Positions 41,694 to 50,572 of a stretch of DNA of 64,000 nucleotides are shown piece after piece. Under the pieces are notes generated by a model. It searched no databases, was not told where the DNA came from, and was given only the letters and a program-made list of their open reading frames with translations. The stretch is from Streptococcus thermophilus (GTDB taxonomy: Bacteria > Actinomycetota > Actinomycetes > Mycobacteriales > Mycobacteriaceae), in assembly GCA_900618065.1 (NCBI GenBank), contig UYIL01000003.1:496001-560000 (forward strand), in the 5' to 3' direction. How positions within the stretch are numbered: the first letter of the stretch is position 1; each line of letters opens with the position of its first letter. Made by a program: the position numbers and the translations under genes.

Positions 41694-42705
41694 CGTTGTC
41701 CTCCTCGAGGTTGTCCGGGCTGACGGTGATGGGGGCCAACGGCTGCGGTTGCGGTGCCTGCGGAACAAGAATCTGGTTGGGCTTGTCCACGCCGACGCGC
41801 CGCAGTGGGGCCGGCTGAGGCCGAAGAACCTCAACGTGTCGGGGCTTCGGCGCGTAGATCGGGTCGAGTGGCCGGCGCGCCGGCAGCGACACCGGTGCGA
41901 GACGCGCTGGGGAGTTGACACTGATCTGACGCAGCGGCTCCATGGGAGGCATGATGACGGGCTTGCGCGGGAACGCGCGGGAGACCGTGATCGCCCGCTG
42001 CGGAGCGAACTGCTTGACAGAGATTCCGCGCAGCGGAGCCGGTGCAGGGGCCGCGGGTGAGTGCAGGTCCGCCGGCGGCGGCACCTGAATGCCTGCCAGC
42101 GGCAGCGGCGAGGGAGCGAACACCGGATCGAGCGGGTGGATCGGTGGCTGCGGCACTCCTCGCACGCTCGGCGCTGGAGGAACGGAGACGTGGCGCACGG
42201 TCGGTGCCGGCGGAGTGCTCACGTGAGCAATGCGGTCGTACGTGGAGTCGTCCACGACGATCGGGGCCAGCTCGGTCTGAGGTTTGACCACGGGCGACGT
42301 TACTGTCGACGGAGTGGTCTCCACCGGCGTCGGCACAATGCCGACGGGGTGGTGCGCCAAGTCGGTGCGCGTCACGCGCCGCTGGGAGGACACTTCCGCA
42401 TCCGCCACGGCGATGTTGATGCGCGTGACTCTCAGGCCAGTCAGAGTCTCCACGTGGGTGCCCACGGTCTGCCGGACTTCGTCGGTGATGGCCCCGACGG
42501 GAGCCGGGTAGGTGGTCACGATCTCCACGTCGAGCGCGACCGAGCCGGCTGGGCGGTCAATGTGGGCATCCACGCGCGGAAAGCTGCGGCCAGCGAGGCC
42601 AGCCAACTTCGCGTCGATCGCGCACGTGCCCGGCACAGTCAGCGCGGCAGCTTCGCCGACGCGCGCAACGGCTTTCTCACTAATGCGGTAAGAGTCTGGG
42701 TCCAT
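41686..42705 (-). CDS. Asp23-like protein with a long proline-rich repeat tail
   Basis: A 339-residue protein. Residues about 1-115 resemble an Asp23/Gls24 domain (YRISEKAVARVGEAAALTVPG, DVEIVTTYPAPVGAITDEVRQTV). The remaining 220 residues are low complexity and proline-rich, with degenerate repeats of the form PLR-x-I-x-V and P-x-x-P-L-D-P (for example APLRGISVKQFAPQRAITVS and RPLDPIYAPKPRHVEVLRP). There is no membrane segment. The tail may be an extended binding arm that reaches partners at the membrane. It starts directly beside the small DUF2273-like gene (1-base overlap). Confidence 0.65.
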   Translation of the reverse strand: MDPDSYRISEKAVARVGEAAALTVPGTCAIDAKLAGLAGRSFPRVDAHIDRPAGSVALDVEIVTTYPAPVGAITDEVRQTVGTHVETLTGLRVTRINIAVADAEVSSQRRVTRTDLAHHPVGIVPTPVETTPSTVTSPVVKPQTELAPIVVDDSTYDRIAHVSTPPAPTVRHVSVPPAPSVRGVPQPPIHPLDPVFAPSPLPLAGIQVPPPADLHSPAAPAPAPLRGISVKQFAPQRAITVSRAFPRKPVIMPPMEPLRQISVNSPARLAPVSLPARRPLDPIYAPKPRHVEVLRPQPAPLRRVGVDKPNQILVPQAPQPQPLAPITVSPDNLEEDNDG

Positions 42706-42905
42706 TAGCCGCGACCCCGGCCCGAGGTTGTGCTGACCAGCTCGGCGAGGTCAATGCGGCCTTCGAGTTGGGCGCCGATGACACCGCCGATGGCACCGAA
42801 GAGTGCTGTGAAGAAGAAGCCGATCCACCCGCCCAAGATGAGCGCGAACGCCAGCACGACACCGATCAGTGCGCCCAGAACGGTCTTATTGGAGAAAATG
42901 TTCAT
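42705..42905 (-). CDS. Small DUF2273-like membrane protein
   Basis: A 66-residue protein with two adjoining hydrophobic segments (VLGALIGVVLAFALILGGWIGFFF and LFGAIGGVIGAQL). Similar proteins are a regular part of Asp23/AmaP operons. It starts 17 bases after the preceding gene and overlaps the next by one base. Confidence 0.72.
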   Translation of the reverse strand: MNIFSNKTVLGALIGVVLAFALILGGWIGFFFTALFGAIGGVIGAQLEGRIDLAELVSTTSGRGRG

Positions 42906-42922
42906 TTCTGTGTCCCATACTG

Positions 42923-43258
42923 TTAGTTTTGCGGAGCCGTCCGGGGGCTGCGCACGGCGTCTGCAACGACGACATCGATACGCGGGGCCCCCATGCTCGC
43001 AATGGCGGGGGTCTGCGCGACCGCGCCTTGAATATCGGCGACGATCTGCGGAATCTCACGGCGGGAGGACATGTCGTAGATGACGTGGATGGCAATGTGT
43101 GAGGGCCCGATTAGCTCGATGCCCTCAATCATTGCGCCCGGCACCCGCAGGAAAGCTTTGCCCATGCGGCCGCTAGTCAGCCCCGCCACGCCTTTAACGG
43201 TCGTTGCGGCACCGCAGATCTGCTCTGCAATGTCGCGGGTGACGGAGAACTCAGCCAT
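42923..43258 (-). CDS. Asp23-family protein (short)
   Basis: A 111-residue Asp23/Gls24-type domain without a membrane segment (SVTRDIAEQICGAATTVKGVAGLTSG, SHIAIHVIYDMSSRREIPQIV). Its ATG shares the last base of the preceding stop codon. It probably assembles with the larger Asp23 paralogue on the membrane anchor. Confidence 0.72.
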   Translation of the reverse strand: MAEFSVTRDIAEQICGAATTVKGVAGLTSGRMGKAFLRVPGAMIEGIELIGPSHIAIHVIYDMSSRREIPQIVADIQGAVAQTPAIASMGAPRIDVVVADAVRSPRTAPQN

Positions 43259-43788
43259 TACTGTTCCAGAACCTGGCCGTTAGCCGGGTAGCTCGGCTCG
43301 TTGCGGACGGCCTCTTCCTCGGTGTTCTGCTCCGGCAGGTTGACGTCGTGGACGGTGACGTCAACACGGTCAACGATCAGGCCGGTCATGCGGGTCACGG
43401 CGATGGTGACGTTCTCGCGGATAGCGTTAGCCAGCTCGTGGATGGCAACTCCGTACTCGGCGATGATGGCAACGGCGACGTCAGCGTGGCCGTTCTCCAC
43501 CACAACGTTCACGCCCTGCTGGACATTGGTGGAAGCGGTCAGGGACTCACGGACTGCGCCCCACATGCGGGCCGCGCCGCCGCCCAGGTTGTGCACACCG
43601 GAGACCTCGCGGGCAGCGATGCCGGCGATCTTGCCCACAACGTTGTCGTCGATGACGGTAGAACCGTGCTCGGTCTCCAGGACCTCGTTGCGCGGTTGAG
43701 CTGCTGCTTCAGGAGTGGTGGAGCCGCCGGTCTGAGCGGTTGCGGGAACGTCAGCGGAGGTCGGGTTCTGGTTGTTGGTGTCCATCAT
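43258..43788 (-). CDS. Asp23/Gls24 family envelope stress protein
   Basis: A 176-residue protein and first gene of the operon. The N-terminal 45 residues are polar and disordered (MMDTNNQNPTSADVPATAQ). The rest is a canonical Asp23 domain (VVGKIAGIAAREVSGVHNLGG, HADVAVAIIAEYGVAIHELANAIRENV, VDVTVHDVNLPEQ). Asp23 proteins form membrane-associated filaments and are induced by envelope stress in firmicutes; the actinobacterial role is less known. ATG at 43788 follows GGAAGG. Confidence 0.82.
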   Translation of the reverse strand: MMDTNNQNPTSADVPATAQTGGSTTPEAAAQPRNEVLETEHGSTVIDDNVVGKIAGIAAREVSGVHNLGGGAARMWGAVRESLTASTNVQQGVNVVVENGHADVAVAIIAEYGVAIHELANAIRENVTIAVTRMTGLIVDRVDVTVHDVNLPEQNTEEEAVRNEPSYPANGQVLEQ

Positions 43789-44022
43789 GGTCCTTCCGGG
43801 AAAGTTGGGTGAGTTGCGCTTATGCGTCACTCGCCATACTAGGCTCGCCTGCGCAACTTGGCCACGCGAGAAGAAGATCGGTACCGTTTCGAGACCAAGT
43901 CCTCCTATTTGCTTTCGGCTTGAGCTGTGTGTTTAAATACTCGGGTTGCTTTAACACGGCGTCTTCTACGTGGCGTCGCTGGTAAGGCGAACATGACACC
44001 TTTTGCACGGTAAGCGAGCATT

Positions 44023-44033
44023 GCTTATCGACG
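44023..44033 (-). repeat. CGTCGATAAGC motif (reverse), upstream of rpsJ
   Basis: Exact copy on the minus strand, 116 bases before the forward copy at 44149. Confidence 0.7.
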
Positions 44034-44148
44034 AAGGACCTGCGATCGAGCACGGGCCATCAATCAATCGGCACTCTCGAGACTGGGGACCGGAGAAGGG
44101 GCATGGCAAATAAACAGCGGCAGTACACGAAGGCCACGGGGCGCGGAT

Positions 44149-44159
44149 CGTCGATAAGC
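44149..44159 (+). repeat. CGTCGATAAGC motif, upstream of rpsJ
   Basis: Exact forward copy (CGTCGATAAGCGA) 269 bases before the rpsJ start. Confidence 0.7.
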
Positions 44160-44427
44160 GATCTGCCCACCTCCTTCCAAGCCTGACACTGAGCTTTCTT
44201 GCTCAGCGGAAGCACTGACAAGCGCGTTGTTTTCACGCCATGCATCTTCCGCCGATTGTCATGGCAGTCAATTCGTTTGAAAGACACTGGCGTTGTCAGC
44301 CGGGCCCTGAACCGGACAACGTTATAGAGAAAAGAAGCAAGCTAGTCCTCACCTCTTCGTTTTGGCGATTCGTTCGGTTTCGAGCGAAGCGAGAAAGCGA
44401 ACGTGGGGAAGCGAGGAAGAGGTTTAC

Positions 44428-44733
44428 GTGGCGGGACAGAAGATCCGCATCCGGCTCAAGGCCTACGACCACGAAGCGATTGACGCATCTGCGAAGAAGA
44501 TCGTTGAGACGGTCACCCGCACGGGTGCCCGCGTCGTTGGACCGGTGCCGTTGCCTACCGAAAAGAACGTGTACGCCGTTATTCGTTCTCCCCACAAGTA
44601 CAAGGACTCGCGCGAGCACTTTGAGATGCGCACCCACAAGCGCCTCATCGACATCCTCGACCCGACGCCGAAGACGGTGGATGCCCTTATGCGCATCGAC
44701 CTTCCTGCCAGCGTCGACGTGAACATCCAGTAG
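44428..44733 (+). CDS. rpsJ: 30S ribosomal protein S10
   Basis: A 101-residue protein of the 30S head, also NusE of antitermination complexes. It shows [25 protein letters not shown] and the segment [24 protein letters not shown] chose the GTG at 44428 (VAGQKIRI) after GAGG. It is the first gene of the S10 operon. Confidence 0.97.
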   Translation: MAGQKIRIRLKAYDHEAIDASAKKIVETVTRTGARVVGPVPLPTEKNVYAVIRSPHKYKDSREHFEMRTHKRLIDILDPTPKTVDALMRIDLPASVDVNIQ

Positions 44734-44746
44734 GGAGAACTGACAC

Positions 44747-45400
44747 ATGACTAACGAGATCAAGGGCATTCTGGGCCGCAAGCTCGGTATGACCCAGATC
44801 TTCGACGAGGAGAACCGTGTTATCCCGGTGACCGTCGTCGAGGCTGGGCCGTGCGTTGTCACCCAGATCCGCACTGAAGAAACCGATGGCTACTCCGCCA
44901 TCCAGATCGCTTACGGCGACATCGATCCCCGTAAGGCGAAGAAGCCGCAGGCAGGCCACTACCAGAAGGCCGGCCAGAACCCGCGCCGCCACGTGGCTGA
45001 GATCCGCATGGACGACACCTCTGCCTACGAACTTGGCCAGGAAGTGACCGTCAACATCTTCGACGGCGACACCTTCGTCGACGTTGCCGGCACCACCAAG
45101 GGCAAGGGTTACGCAGGTGCCATGAAGCGCCACGGCTTCGCAGGTCAGGGTGCCGCTCACGGTAACCAGGCCGCTCACCGCCGCGTCGGCTCCATCGGTG
45201 GCTGCGCCACCCCGGGCCGCGTGTTCAAGGGCAAGCGCATGGCAGGCCGCATGGGCAGCAACCGTGTGACCACCCAGAACCTGAAGATTCAACGCATCGA
45301 CGGCGACTCCAACCTGCTCCTGATCAAGGGTGCCATCCCCGGCGCCAAGGGCAGCCTGGTCACCGTCAAGACCGCAGTGAAGGGCGGTGCTCACGCATGA
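44747..45400 (+). CDS. rplC: 50S ribosomal protein L3
   Basis: A 217-residue protein near the peptidyl transferase centre. It shows [15 protein letters not shown] and the glycine-rich loop [20 protein letters not shown]. The stop codon overlaps the rplD start (ATGA). Confidence 0.97.
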   Translation: MTNEIKGILGRKLGMTQIFDEENRVIPVTVVEAGPCVVTQIRTEETDGYSAIQIAYGDIDPRKAKKPQAGHYQKAGQNPRRHVAEIRMDDTSAYELGQEVTVNIFDGDTFVDVAGTTKGKGYAGAMKRHGFAGQGAAHGNQAAHRRVGSIGGCATPGRVFKGKRMAGRMGSNRVTTQNLKIQRIDGDSNLLLIKGAIPGAKGSLVTVKTAVKGGAHA

Positions 45401-46059
45401 CGAACCTGACACTTGATGTCCACACCGCTGACGGAGCAACCAAGGGCACCGTCGAGCTTCCGGCCGAGCTGTTCGACCGCGAAGCTTCCGTGCCCCTGAT
45501 GCACCAGGTGGTCAACGCGCAGCTCGCCGCTGCACGCCAGGGCACCCACAAGACCAAGACCCGCGGCGAGGTCCGCGGCGGCGGCCGTAAGCCGTTCCGC
45601 CAGAAGGGCACCGGCCGCGCACGCCAGGGCTCCATCCGCGCACCGCACTACACTGGCGGTGGCACGGTCCACGGCCCGGTGCCGCGCGACTACTCGCAGC
45701 GCACCCCCAAGAAGATGATCAAGGCAGCTTTGGCCGGCGCCCTGACCAACCGCGCTCAGAACGACCGCATCCACGTCGTCGAGGAGCTCGTCCCCGGTCA
45801 GACCCCGTCGACCAAGTCCGCCCGCGCCTTTTTCGAGCGTCTCACCGACCGCAAGTCGGTTCTGCTCGTCATCGGCCGTGAGGATGTCAACTCCCGCCTT
45901 TCCGCACGGAACCTACCGGGCGTGACCATCCTTGAGCCGGGTCAGCTGAATACCTACGACGTGCTCAATGCAGACGACGTGGTCTTCTCCGTGGAAGCTC
46001 TCCACGACTTCGTGGGCCGCGCAAACGCTGTTGGTGCCGCAGAGGAGGCAAAGAACTAA
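45397..46059 (+). CDS. rplD: 50S ribosomal protein L4
   Basis: A 220-residue exit-tunnel protein. The extended loop is visible as [29 protein letters not shown]. It overlaps rplC by 4 bases and rplW by 1 base. Confidence 0.97.
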   Translation: MTNLTLDVHTADGATKGTVELPAELFDREASVPLMHQVVNAQLAAARQGTHKTKTRGEVRGGGRKPFRQKGTGRARQGSIRAPHYTGGGTVHGPVPRDYSQRTPKKMIKAALAGALTNRAQNDRIHVVEELVPGQTPSTKSARAFFERLTDRKSVLLVIGREDVNSRLSARNLPGVTILEPGQLNTYDVLNADDVVFSVEALHDFVGRANAVGAAEEAKN

Positions 46060-46364
46060 TGGCTAAGATCGCAAACTCACGCGACATCATCATCGCCCCG
46101 GTCCTCTCCGAGAAGACGTACGGCCTGATGGAGCAGAACACCTACACGTTCTACGTCGCACCGGATGCCAACAAGACCCAGATCAAGATTGCCGTGGAGG
46201 AAATTTTCGGCGTGAAGGTCGATTCCGTGAACACCGTCAACCGCGAGGGCAAGCGCAAGCGTTCTCGTACCGGTTGGGGTAAGCGGAAGGACACTAAACG
46301 CGCCTACGTCACCCTCCGCGAGGGCAGCGACTCCATCGACATTTTCGGAAGTGCGACTGCCTAA
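46059..46364 (+). CDS. rplW: 50S ribosomal protein L23
   Basis: A 101-residue protein at the tunnel exit that docks trigger factor and SRP. It shows [24 protein letters not shown] and [21 protein letters not shown]. Its ATG shares the last base of the rplD stop. Confidence 0.97.
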   Translation: MAKIANSRDIIIAPVLSEKTYGLMEQNTYTFYVAPDANKTQIKIAVEEIFGVKVDSVNTVNREGKRKRSRTGWGKRKDTKRAYVTLREGSDSIDIFGSATA

Positions 46365-46409
46365 CGGCAGCCCGCTCTGCGAAAAGAGTTAGATCGAAAA
46401 GGACAAACT

Positions 46410-47246
46410 ATGGCTATTCGTAAGTACAAGCCGACAACCCCGGGTCGCCGCAACAGCTCCGTTTCTCAGTTCGAGGACATCACTCGTTCCACCCCGGAGA
46501 AATCTCTGCTGCGCCCGCTCCCGAAGAAGGGTGGCCGCAACACCCACGGCCACATCACCACCCGTCACCGTGGCGGCGGCCACAAGCGCCAGTACCGCGT
46601 TATCGACTTCCGCCGCACCGACAAAGACGGTATCCCGGCCAAGGTCGCACACATCGAGTACGACCCGAACCGCACCGCCAACATTGCGCTGCTGCACTAC
46701 GCAGACGGCGAAAAGCGCTACATCATCGCACCGAAGGGCCTGACGCAGGGCACCACGGTCGAGGCTGGAGCCAACGCCGACATCAAGGTGGGCAACAACC
46801 TGCCGCTGCGCAACATCCCGACCGGTACGACCATCCACGCTGTGGAGCTCAAGCCGGGCGCCGGCGCCAAGCTGGCCCGTTCCGCTGGCACGTCCATCCA
46901 GCTGCTGGGTAAGGAAGGCACCTACGCCGTTTTGCGTATGCCGTCTTCCGAGATCCGCCGCGTGGACATCCGCTGCCGCGCGACCGTCGGCGAGGTTGGC
47001 AACGCTGACCAGATCAACATCCGTTGGGGTAAGGCCGGCCGTATGCGCTGGAAGGGCTGGAGGCCCACCGTCCGCGGTGTTGTCATGAACCCGGTCGACC
47101 ACCCGCACGGTGGTGGTGAGGGTAAGACCTCCGGTGGCCGCCACCCGGTTTCCCCGTGGGGCCAGCAGGAAGGCCGTACCCGCAACCCGAACCGTTATTC
47201 CAACAACATGATCGTGCGCCGCCGTCGCCCGAACAAGAAGCGCTAA
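46410..47246 (+). CDS. rplB: 50S ribosomal protein L2
   Basis: A 278-residue protein needed for subunit association and peptidyl transfer. It shows [21 protein letters not shown] and the conserved C-terminal [21 protein letters not shown]. Confidence 0.98.
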   Translation: MAIRKYKPTTPGRRNSSVSQFEDITRSTPEKSLLRPLPKKGGRNTHGHITTRHRGGGHKRQYRVIDFRRTDKDGIPAKVAHIEYDPNRTANIALLHYADGEKRYIIAPKGLTQGTTVEAGANADIKVGNNLPLRNIPTGTTIHAVELKPGAGAKLARSAGTSIQLLGKEGTYAVLRMPSSEIRRVDIRCRATVGEVGNADQINIRWGKAGRMRWKGWRPTVRGVVMNPVDHPHGGGEGKTSGGRHPVSPWGQQEGRTRNPNRYSNNMIVRRRRPNKKR

Positions 47247-47262
47247 GAGGAGGTAACTTCAT

Positions 47263-47538
47263 ATGCCACGCAGCCTAAAGAAAGGCCCGTTCGTTGACGA
47301 GCACCTCCTCAACAAGGTGGATGCCCAGAACGAGGCCGGAACCAAGCAGGTCATTAAGACCTGGTCCCGCCGTTCGACCATTCTCCCCGACTTCATCGGC
47401 CACACCTTCGCCGTCCACGACGGCCGCAAGCACGTGCCGGTGTTCATCGACGAGTCCATGGTCGGCCACAAGCTCGGTGAATTCGCACCGACGAAGACCT
47501 TCAAGGGTCACGTCAAGGAAGAGAAGGGGCGTCGATAA
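47263..47538 (+). CDS. rpsS: 30S ribosomal protein S19
   Basis: A 91-residue protein of the 30S head. It shows [17 protein letters not shown] and [21 protein letters not shown]. The start follows AGGAGG. The last two arginine codons and the stop are part of the CGTCGATAAGC copy at 47530-47540. Confidence 0.97.
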   Translation: MPRSLKKGPFVDEHLLNKVDAQNEAGTKQVIKTWSRRSTILPDFIGHTFAVHDGRKHVPVFIDESMVGHKLGEFAPTKTFKGHVKEEKGRR

Positions 47539-47540
47539 GC
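47530..47540 (+). repeat. CGTCGATAAGC motif at the rpsS-rplV junction
   Basis: The motif spans the last Arg codons and TAA stop of rpsS and ends one base before the rplV ATG (47542). It takes the place where an rplV ribosome-binding site would normally lie. Confidence 0.7.
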
Positions 47541-47541
47541 A

Positions 47542-47898
47542 ATGAGTGACACCATCACCTCCGCACGTGCGACCGCTAAGTACGTCCGCACCTCGCAGAT
47601 GAAGGCGAACCGCGTCCTCGACCTCGTCCGCGGCAAGTCCGTGTCCGAGGCCCTGGCAATCCTGAAGTACGCACCGCAGTCCGTGTCCACCCAGGTGGCC
47701 AAGGTCGTCGCGTCCGCAGCTGCCAACGCCGAGAACAACTTCGGTCTTGACCCGCGCACGCTGGTCATCTCCGAGGCGTACGCCAACGAAGGCCCGACCA
47801 TGCGCCGCTACCAGCCGCGCGCCCAGGGCCGCGCATTCCAGATCCGTAAGCGCACCTGCCACATCACCGTGGTAGTTGAGAGCCAGAAGGAGGCTTAA
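47542..47898 (+). CDS. rplV: 50S ribosomal protein L22
   Basis: A 118-residue tunnel protein. It shows [22 protein letters not shown] and the hairpin [21 protein letters not shown]. Only 3 bases separate it from rpsS, so its translation is probably coupled. Confidence 0.97.
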   Translation: MSDTITSARATAKYVRTSQMKANRVLDLVRGKSVSEALAILKYAPQSVSTQVAKVVASAAANAENNFGLDPRTLVISEAYANEGPTMRRYQPRAQGRAFQIRKRTCHITVVVESQKEA

Positions 47899-47904
47899 AC
47901 TCAC

Positions 47905-48654
47905 ATGGGTCAGAAAATTCACCCGCACGGCCTCCGGCTGGGCATCACCGCTGACTGGAAGTCCCACTGGTACGCCGACAACAACTACGCAGACTATGTC
48001 GCTGAAGACATCAAGATCCGCGAGTTCCTGAACAAGAACCTGCAGCGCGCAGGCATCGCCGACATTGTCATCGAGCGCACCCGCGACCGCGTCCGCGTCG
48101 ATATTCACACCGCCCGCCCGGGCATCGTGATCGGCCGCCGCGGTGCAGAGGCTGACCGCATCCGCCGCGAGCTGGAAAAGCTCACCGGCAAGATGGTCGC
48201 CCTGAACATCCTCGAGGTCAAGAACGTCGACGCCAACGCCGCTCTGGTCGCCCAGTCCGTGGCAGAGCAGCTGGTCAACCGTGTTGCATTCCGCCGCGCC
48301 ATGCGCAAGGCCATCCAGTCGGCGATGCGCCAGCCGCAGGTCAAGGGCATCAAGATTCAGTGCTCCGGCCGTCTCGGCGGCGCTGAGATGTCCCGCGTCG
48401 AGCGCTACCACGAGGGCCGCGTCCCGCTGCACACCCTGCGCGCCGAGATCGACTACGGTCTCGCCGAGGCTGAGACCACCTTCGGCATCATCGGTGTCAA
48501 GGTCTGGATCTACAAGGGTGACGTCGTCGGCGGTGTCCGCGAGTCCGAACTCAACGCACCGAAGAACGAGCGCGGTGGCCGCGGCGACCGCGACCGTCGT
48601 CCGCGCCGCGGCGGCCAGCGCCGCCAGCGCGCTGAGCAGAAGAAGGAGGGTTAA
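47905..48654 (+). CDS. rpsC: 30S ribosomal protein S3
   Basis: A 249-residue protein of the mRNA entry site. It shows [13 protein letters not shown], the KH-type motif [21 protein letters not shown] and [16 protein letters not shown]. The tail is basic and arginine-rich, as usual in actinobacteria. Confidence 0.97.
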   Translation: MGQKIHPHGLRLGITADWKSHWYADNNYADYVAEDIKIREFLNKNLQRAGIADIVIERTRDRVRVDIHTARPGIVIGRRGAEADRIRRELEKLTGKMVALNILEVKNVDANAALVAQSVAEQLVNRVAFRRAMRKAIQSAMRQPQVKGIKIQCSGRLGGAEMSRVERYHEGRVPLHTLRAEIDYGLAEAETTFGIIGVKVWIYKGDVVGGVRESELNAPKNERGGRGDRDRRPRRGGQRRQRAEQKKEG

Positions 48655-48658
48655 GTTC

Positions 48659-49075
48659 ATGCTTATCCCGAAGCGCGTCAAGTACCGTCGCCAGCACCGC
48701 CCGAACCGTTCGGGCGTGTCCAAGGGCGGCAACTCCATCAACTTCGGCGACTACGGCCTGCAGGCTCTCGAGCCGGCGTACATCACCAACCGCCAGATCG
48801 AGTCCGCACGTATCGCCATCAACCGCCACGTCAAGCGCGGCGGTAAGGTTTGGATCAACATCTTCCCGGACCGCCCCCTGACCCAGAAGCCGCTCGGTGT
48901 GCGTATGGGTTCCGGTAAGGGCCCGGTGGAGAAGTGGGTGGCCAACGTCAAGCCTGGCCGCATCCTGTTCGAAATGTCTTACCCGAACGAGCAGGTCGCC
49001 CAGGAGGCTCTGCGCCGTGCCGGCGCGAAGCTGCCCTGCAAGACCCGCGTTATCTCGAAGGAGGACCTGTACTAA
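48659..49075 (+). CDS. rplP: 50S ribosomal protein L16
   Basis: A 138-residue protein contacting A-site tRNA. It shows [15 protein letters not shown], then [24 protein letters not shown]. The frame runs on upstream inside rpsC, but the ATG at 48659 is the conserved start. Confidence 0.97.
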   Translation: MLIPKRVKYRRQHRPNRSGVSKGGNSINFGDYGLQALEPAYITNRQIESARIAINRHVKRGGKVWINIFPDRPLTQKPLGVRMGSGKGPVEKWVANVKPGRILFEMSYPNEQVAQEALRRAGAKLPCKTRVISKEDLY

Positions 49076-49305
49076 TGGCTACTGGTACCCCCGCACACGA
49101 GTTCCGCGAGCTCACCGAGGCTGAGCTTAAGGACCGCCTGTCCGCTGCTAAGGAAGAGCTGTTCAACCTGCGCTTCCAGAACGCTACCGGTCAGCTGACC
49201 AACAACCGCCGGATCTCGACGGTCAAGCGCGACATCGCCCGCATCTACACGGTGCTGCGCGAGCGCGAGCTGGGCCTGTCCACTGTCCCTGGTGAAGGAG
49301 CGTAA
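49075..49305 (+). CDS. rpmC: 50S ribosomal protein L29
   Basis: A 76-residue protein at the tunnel exit. It shows [35 protein letters not shown]. The ATG overlaps the rplP stop by one base. Confidence 0.96.
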   Translation: MATGTPAHEFRELTEAELKDRLSAAKEELFNLRFQNATGQLTNNRRISTVKRDIARIYTVLRERELGLSTVPGEGA

Positions 49306-49309
49306 GTAA

Positions 49310-49624
49310 ATGACTGAAGCAACTGGAACCGCCACCGGCAAGGGCCCGAAGCACACTGAGGCTGAGCCGAAGGAGAAGGGCCTGCAGAAGCGCCGCCGTG
49401 GCTACGTCGTGTCCGACAAGATGGACAAGACCATTGTCGTCGAGGTTGAGGACCGTAAGTCCCACGCCCTGTACGGCAAGATCGTCCGTAGCAGCAAGCG
49501 CGTGAAGGCTCACGACGAAAACAACGAGGCTGGCGTGGGCGACCTCGTCCACATCATCGAGACCCGTCCGCTGTCCAAGGACAAGCACTTCCGCCTCCTG
49601 GACATCGTGGAGAAGGCTCGCTAG
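49310..49624 (+). CDS. rpsQ: 30S ribosomal protein S17
   Basis: A 104-residue 16S rRNA binder. The N-terminal 25 residues are an acidic extension; the core reads [23 protein letters not shown] and [21 protein letters not shown]. It ends this part of the operon; rplN resumes 7.5 kb downstream. Confidence 0.96.
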   Translation: MTEATGTATGKGPKHTEAEPKEKGLQKRRRGYVVSDKMDKTIVVEVEDRKSHALYGKIVRSSKRVKAHDENNEAGVGDLVHIIETRPLSKDKHFRLLDIVEKAR

Positions 49625-49643
49625 TCCTCTCTGTTGGCTAAGT

Positions 49644-49671
49644 AACCCGCCGATTTCAGTCGGCGGGTTTC
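49644..49671 (+). terminator. Intrinsic terminator after rpsQ
   Basis: A perfect 10-bp stem AACCCGCCGA/TCGGCGGGTT with a 6-base loop is followed by TCTT. It lies between convergent genes. Confidence 0.88.
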
Positions 49672-49695
49672 TTGCTGTTTAGTGCATCGGCTACA

Positions 49696-50572
49696 TCATT
49701 GAATGAAGTGCTCGAGCTCGCGCGCATAGGGCGTGTCCGCACCAGACCGGGACACCGTGATCGATGCCGCGAAAGCGGCGAAGTCGAGAATCTCCCGCCA
49801 CTCGGCCCAGTCGAGGTCCAACAGGTCGTTGCGGTCTAGATCACGCCGGTCGAACTGGTGCACCAGTGCGGCCATCACGGTGTCGCCGGCGCCGATGGTG
49901 TCCACGACGCGCACTTCGTGCGTTGGGACGGGGCACTCGCCGAACGGAGCGCGCACGCGGATGCCGTCTGAGGATGTGGTCACTACGACGGGGACGGTCG
50001 AGGTATCGCCGAGGAACTCGACTTCGTCATCGGAAAGCTTCAGCACCGTCACGCATTCCAGCATGCCCCGCAGGAACGCGCGATGCTTCTCCGTGGTTGT
50101 GGCCGGGCGGATATTCGGATCGAGGCAAACGACGGCACCGGCTTCCGCACTCGAACGGGCGGCGGCGACGTAGCGCGACGCGGCCGGCTCACGTGTCAGC
50201 GAAAGGCTGCCGAACACCGCGAAGCCCTCTGACACAGGCACTGGTTCTGCCTGACGGTCCGCGGTGCCTTCCGTGTAGAACTGGTAGCTCGCTGACCCGT
50301 CGTCGGCGATAGATGCTACTGCCAGTGTGGTGGGTTCGGGGCCGGTGGGGCAGTGGGGGGAGGGCGACGTGGGCGTCGATAAGCGAAGCGCGCAGCTCGC
50401 GACCGAAACTATCGCCCGACAGCCGCGATTGGAACGAGACGGTGGATCCCATGCGGCCGAGGGCGCGTGCGACGTTGAACGGGCCGCCACCGAGCGCTGG
50501 CCGCAGAGGCGCGAGTGGAAGCGTGCCGGCGGGTACCAGGTCCACCAGCGCCTCGCCGTAGACCGTGATCAT
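49696..50572 (-). pseudogene. PfkB-family sugar kinase (fructokinase-like), frameshifted
   Basis: The gene reads in one frame from 50572 (MITVYGEALVDLVPAG, then GGGPFNVARALGRMGS) to about SLIDAHVAL, and in another frame from PTGPEPTTLAVASIADDGSAS to its end. The second part keeps the catalytic motif DTIGAGDTVMAAL and the C-terminal SGADTPYARELE. The break falls at a run of six C residues on the coding strand (plus-strand GGGGGG, 50354-50359); removing one would restore a single protein of about 292 residues. It may be a real pseudogene, a slippage-prone site, or a sequencing error. A reverse CGTCGATAAGC copy just upstream of the break encodes Leu-Ile-Asp. Confidence 0.8.

Larger units (their letters stand above)
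43789..44427. promoter_or_regulatory. Divergent intergenic region between the Asp23 operon and the S10 operon
   Basis: About 640 bases. It carries two CGTCGATAAGC copies in opposite orientation, an AT-rich segment (TTTAAATA near 43932) suited to a minus-strand promoter, and TATAGAG near 44322 that could be a -10 element for rpsJ. A small frame with a good GGAGAAGGGG site runs 44103-44186. The region just before rpsJ has inverted GTTCGG/CGAAC-type complementarity, possibly an S10 leader. Confidence 0.4.
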
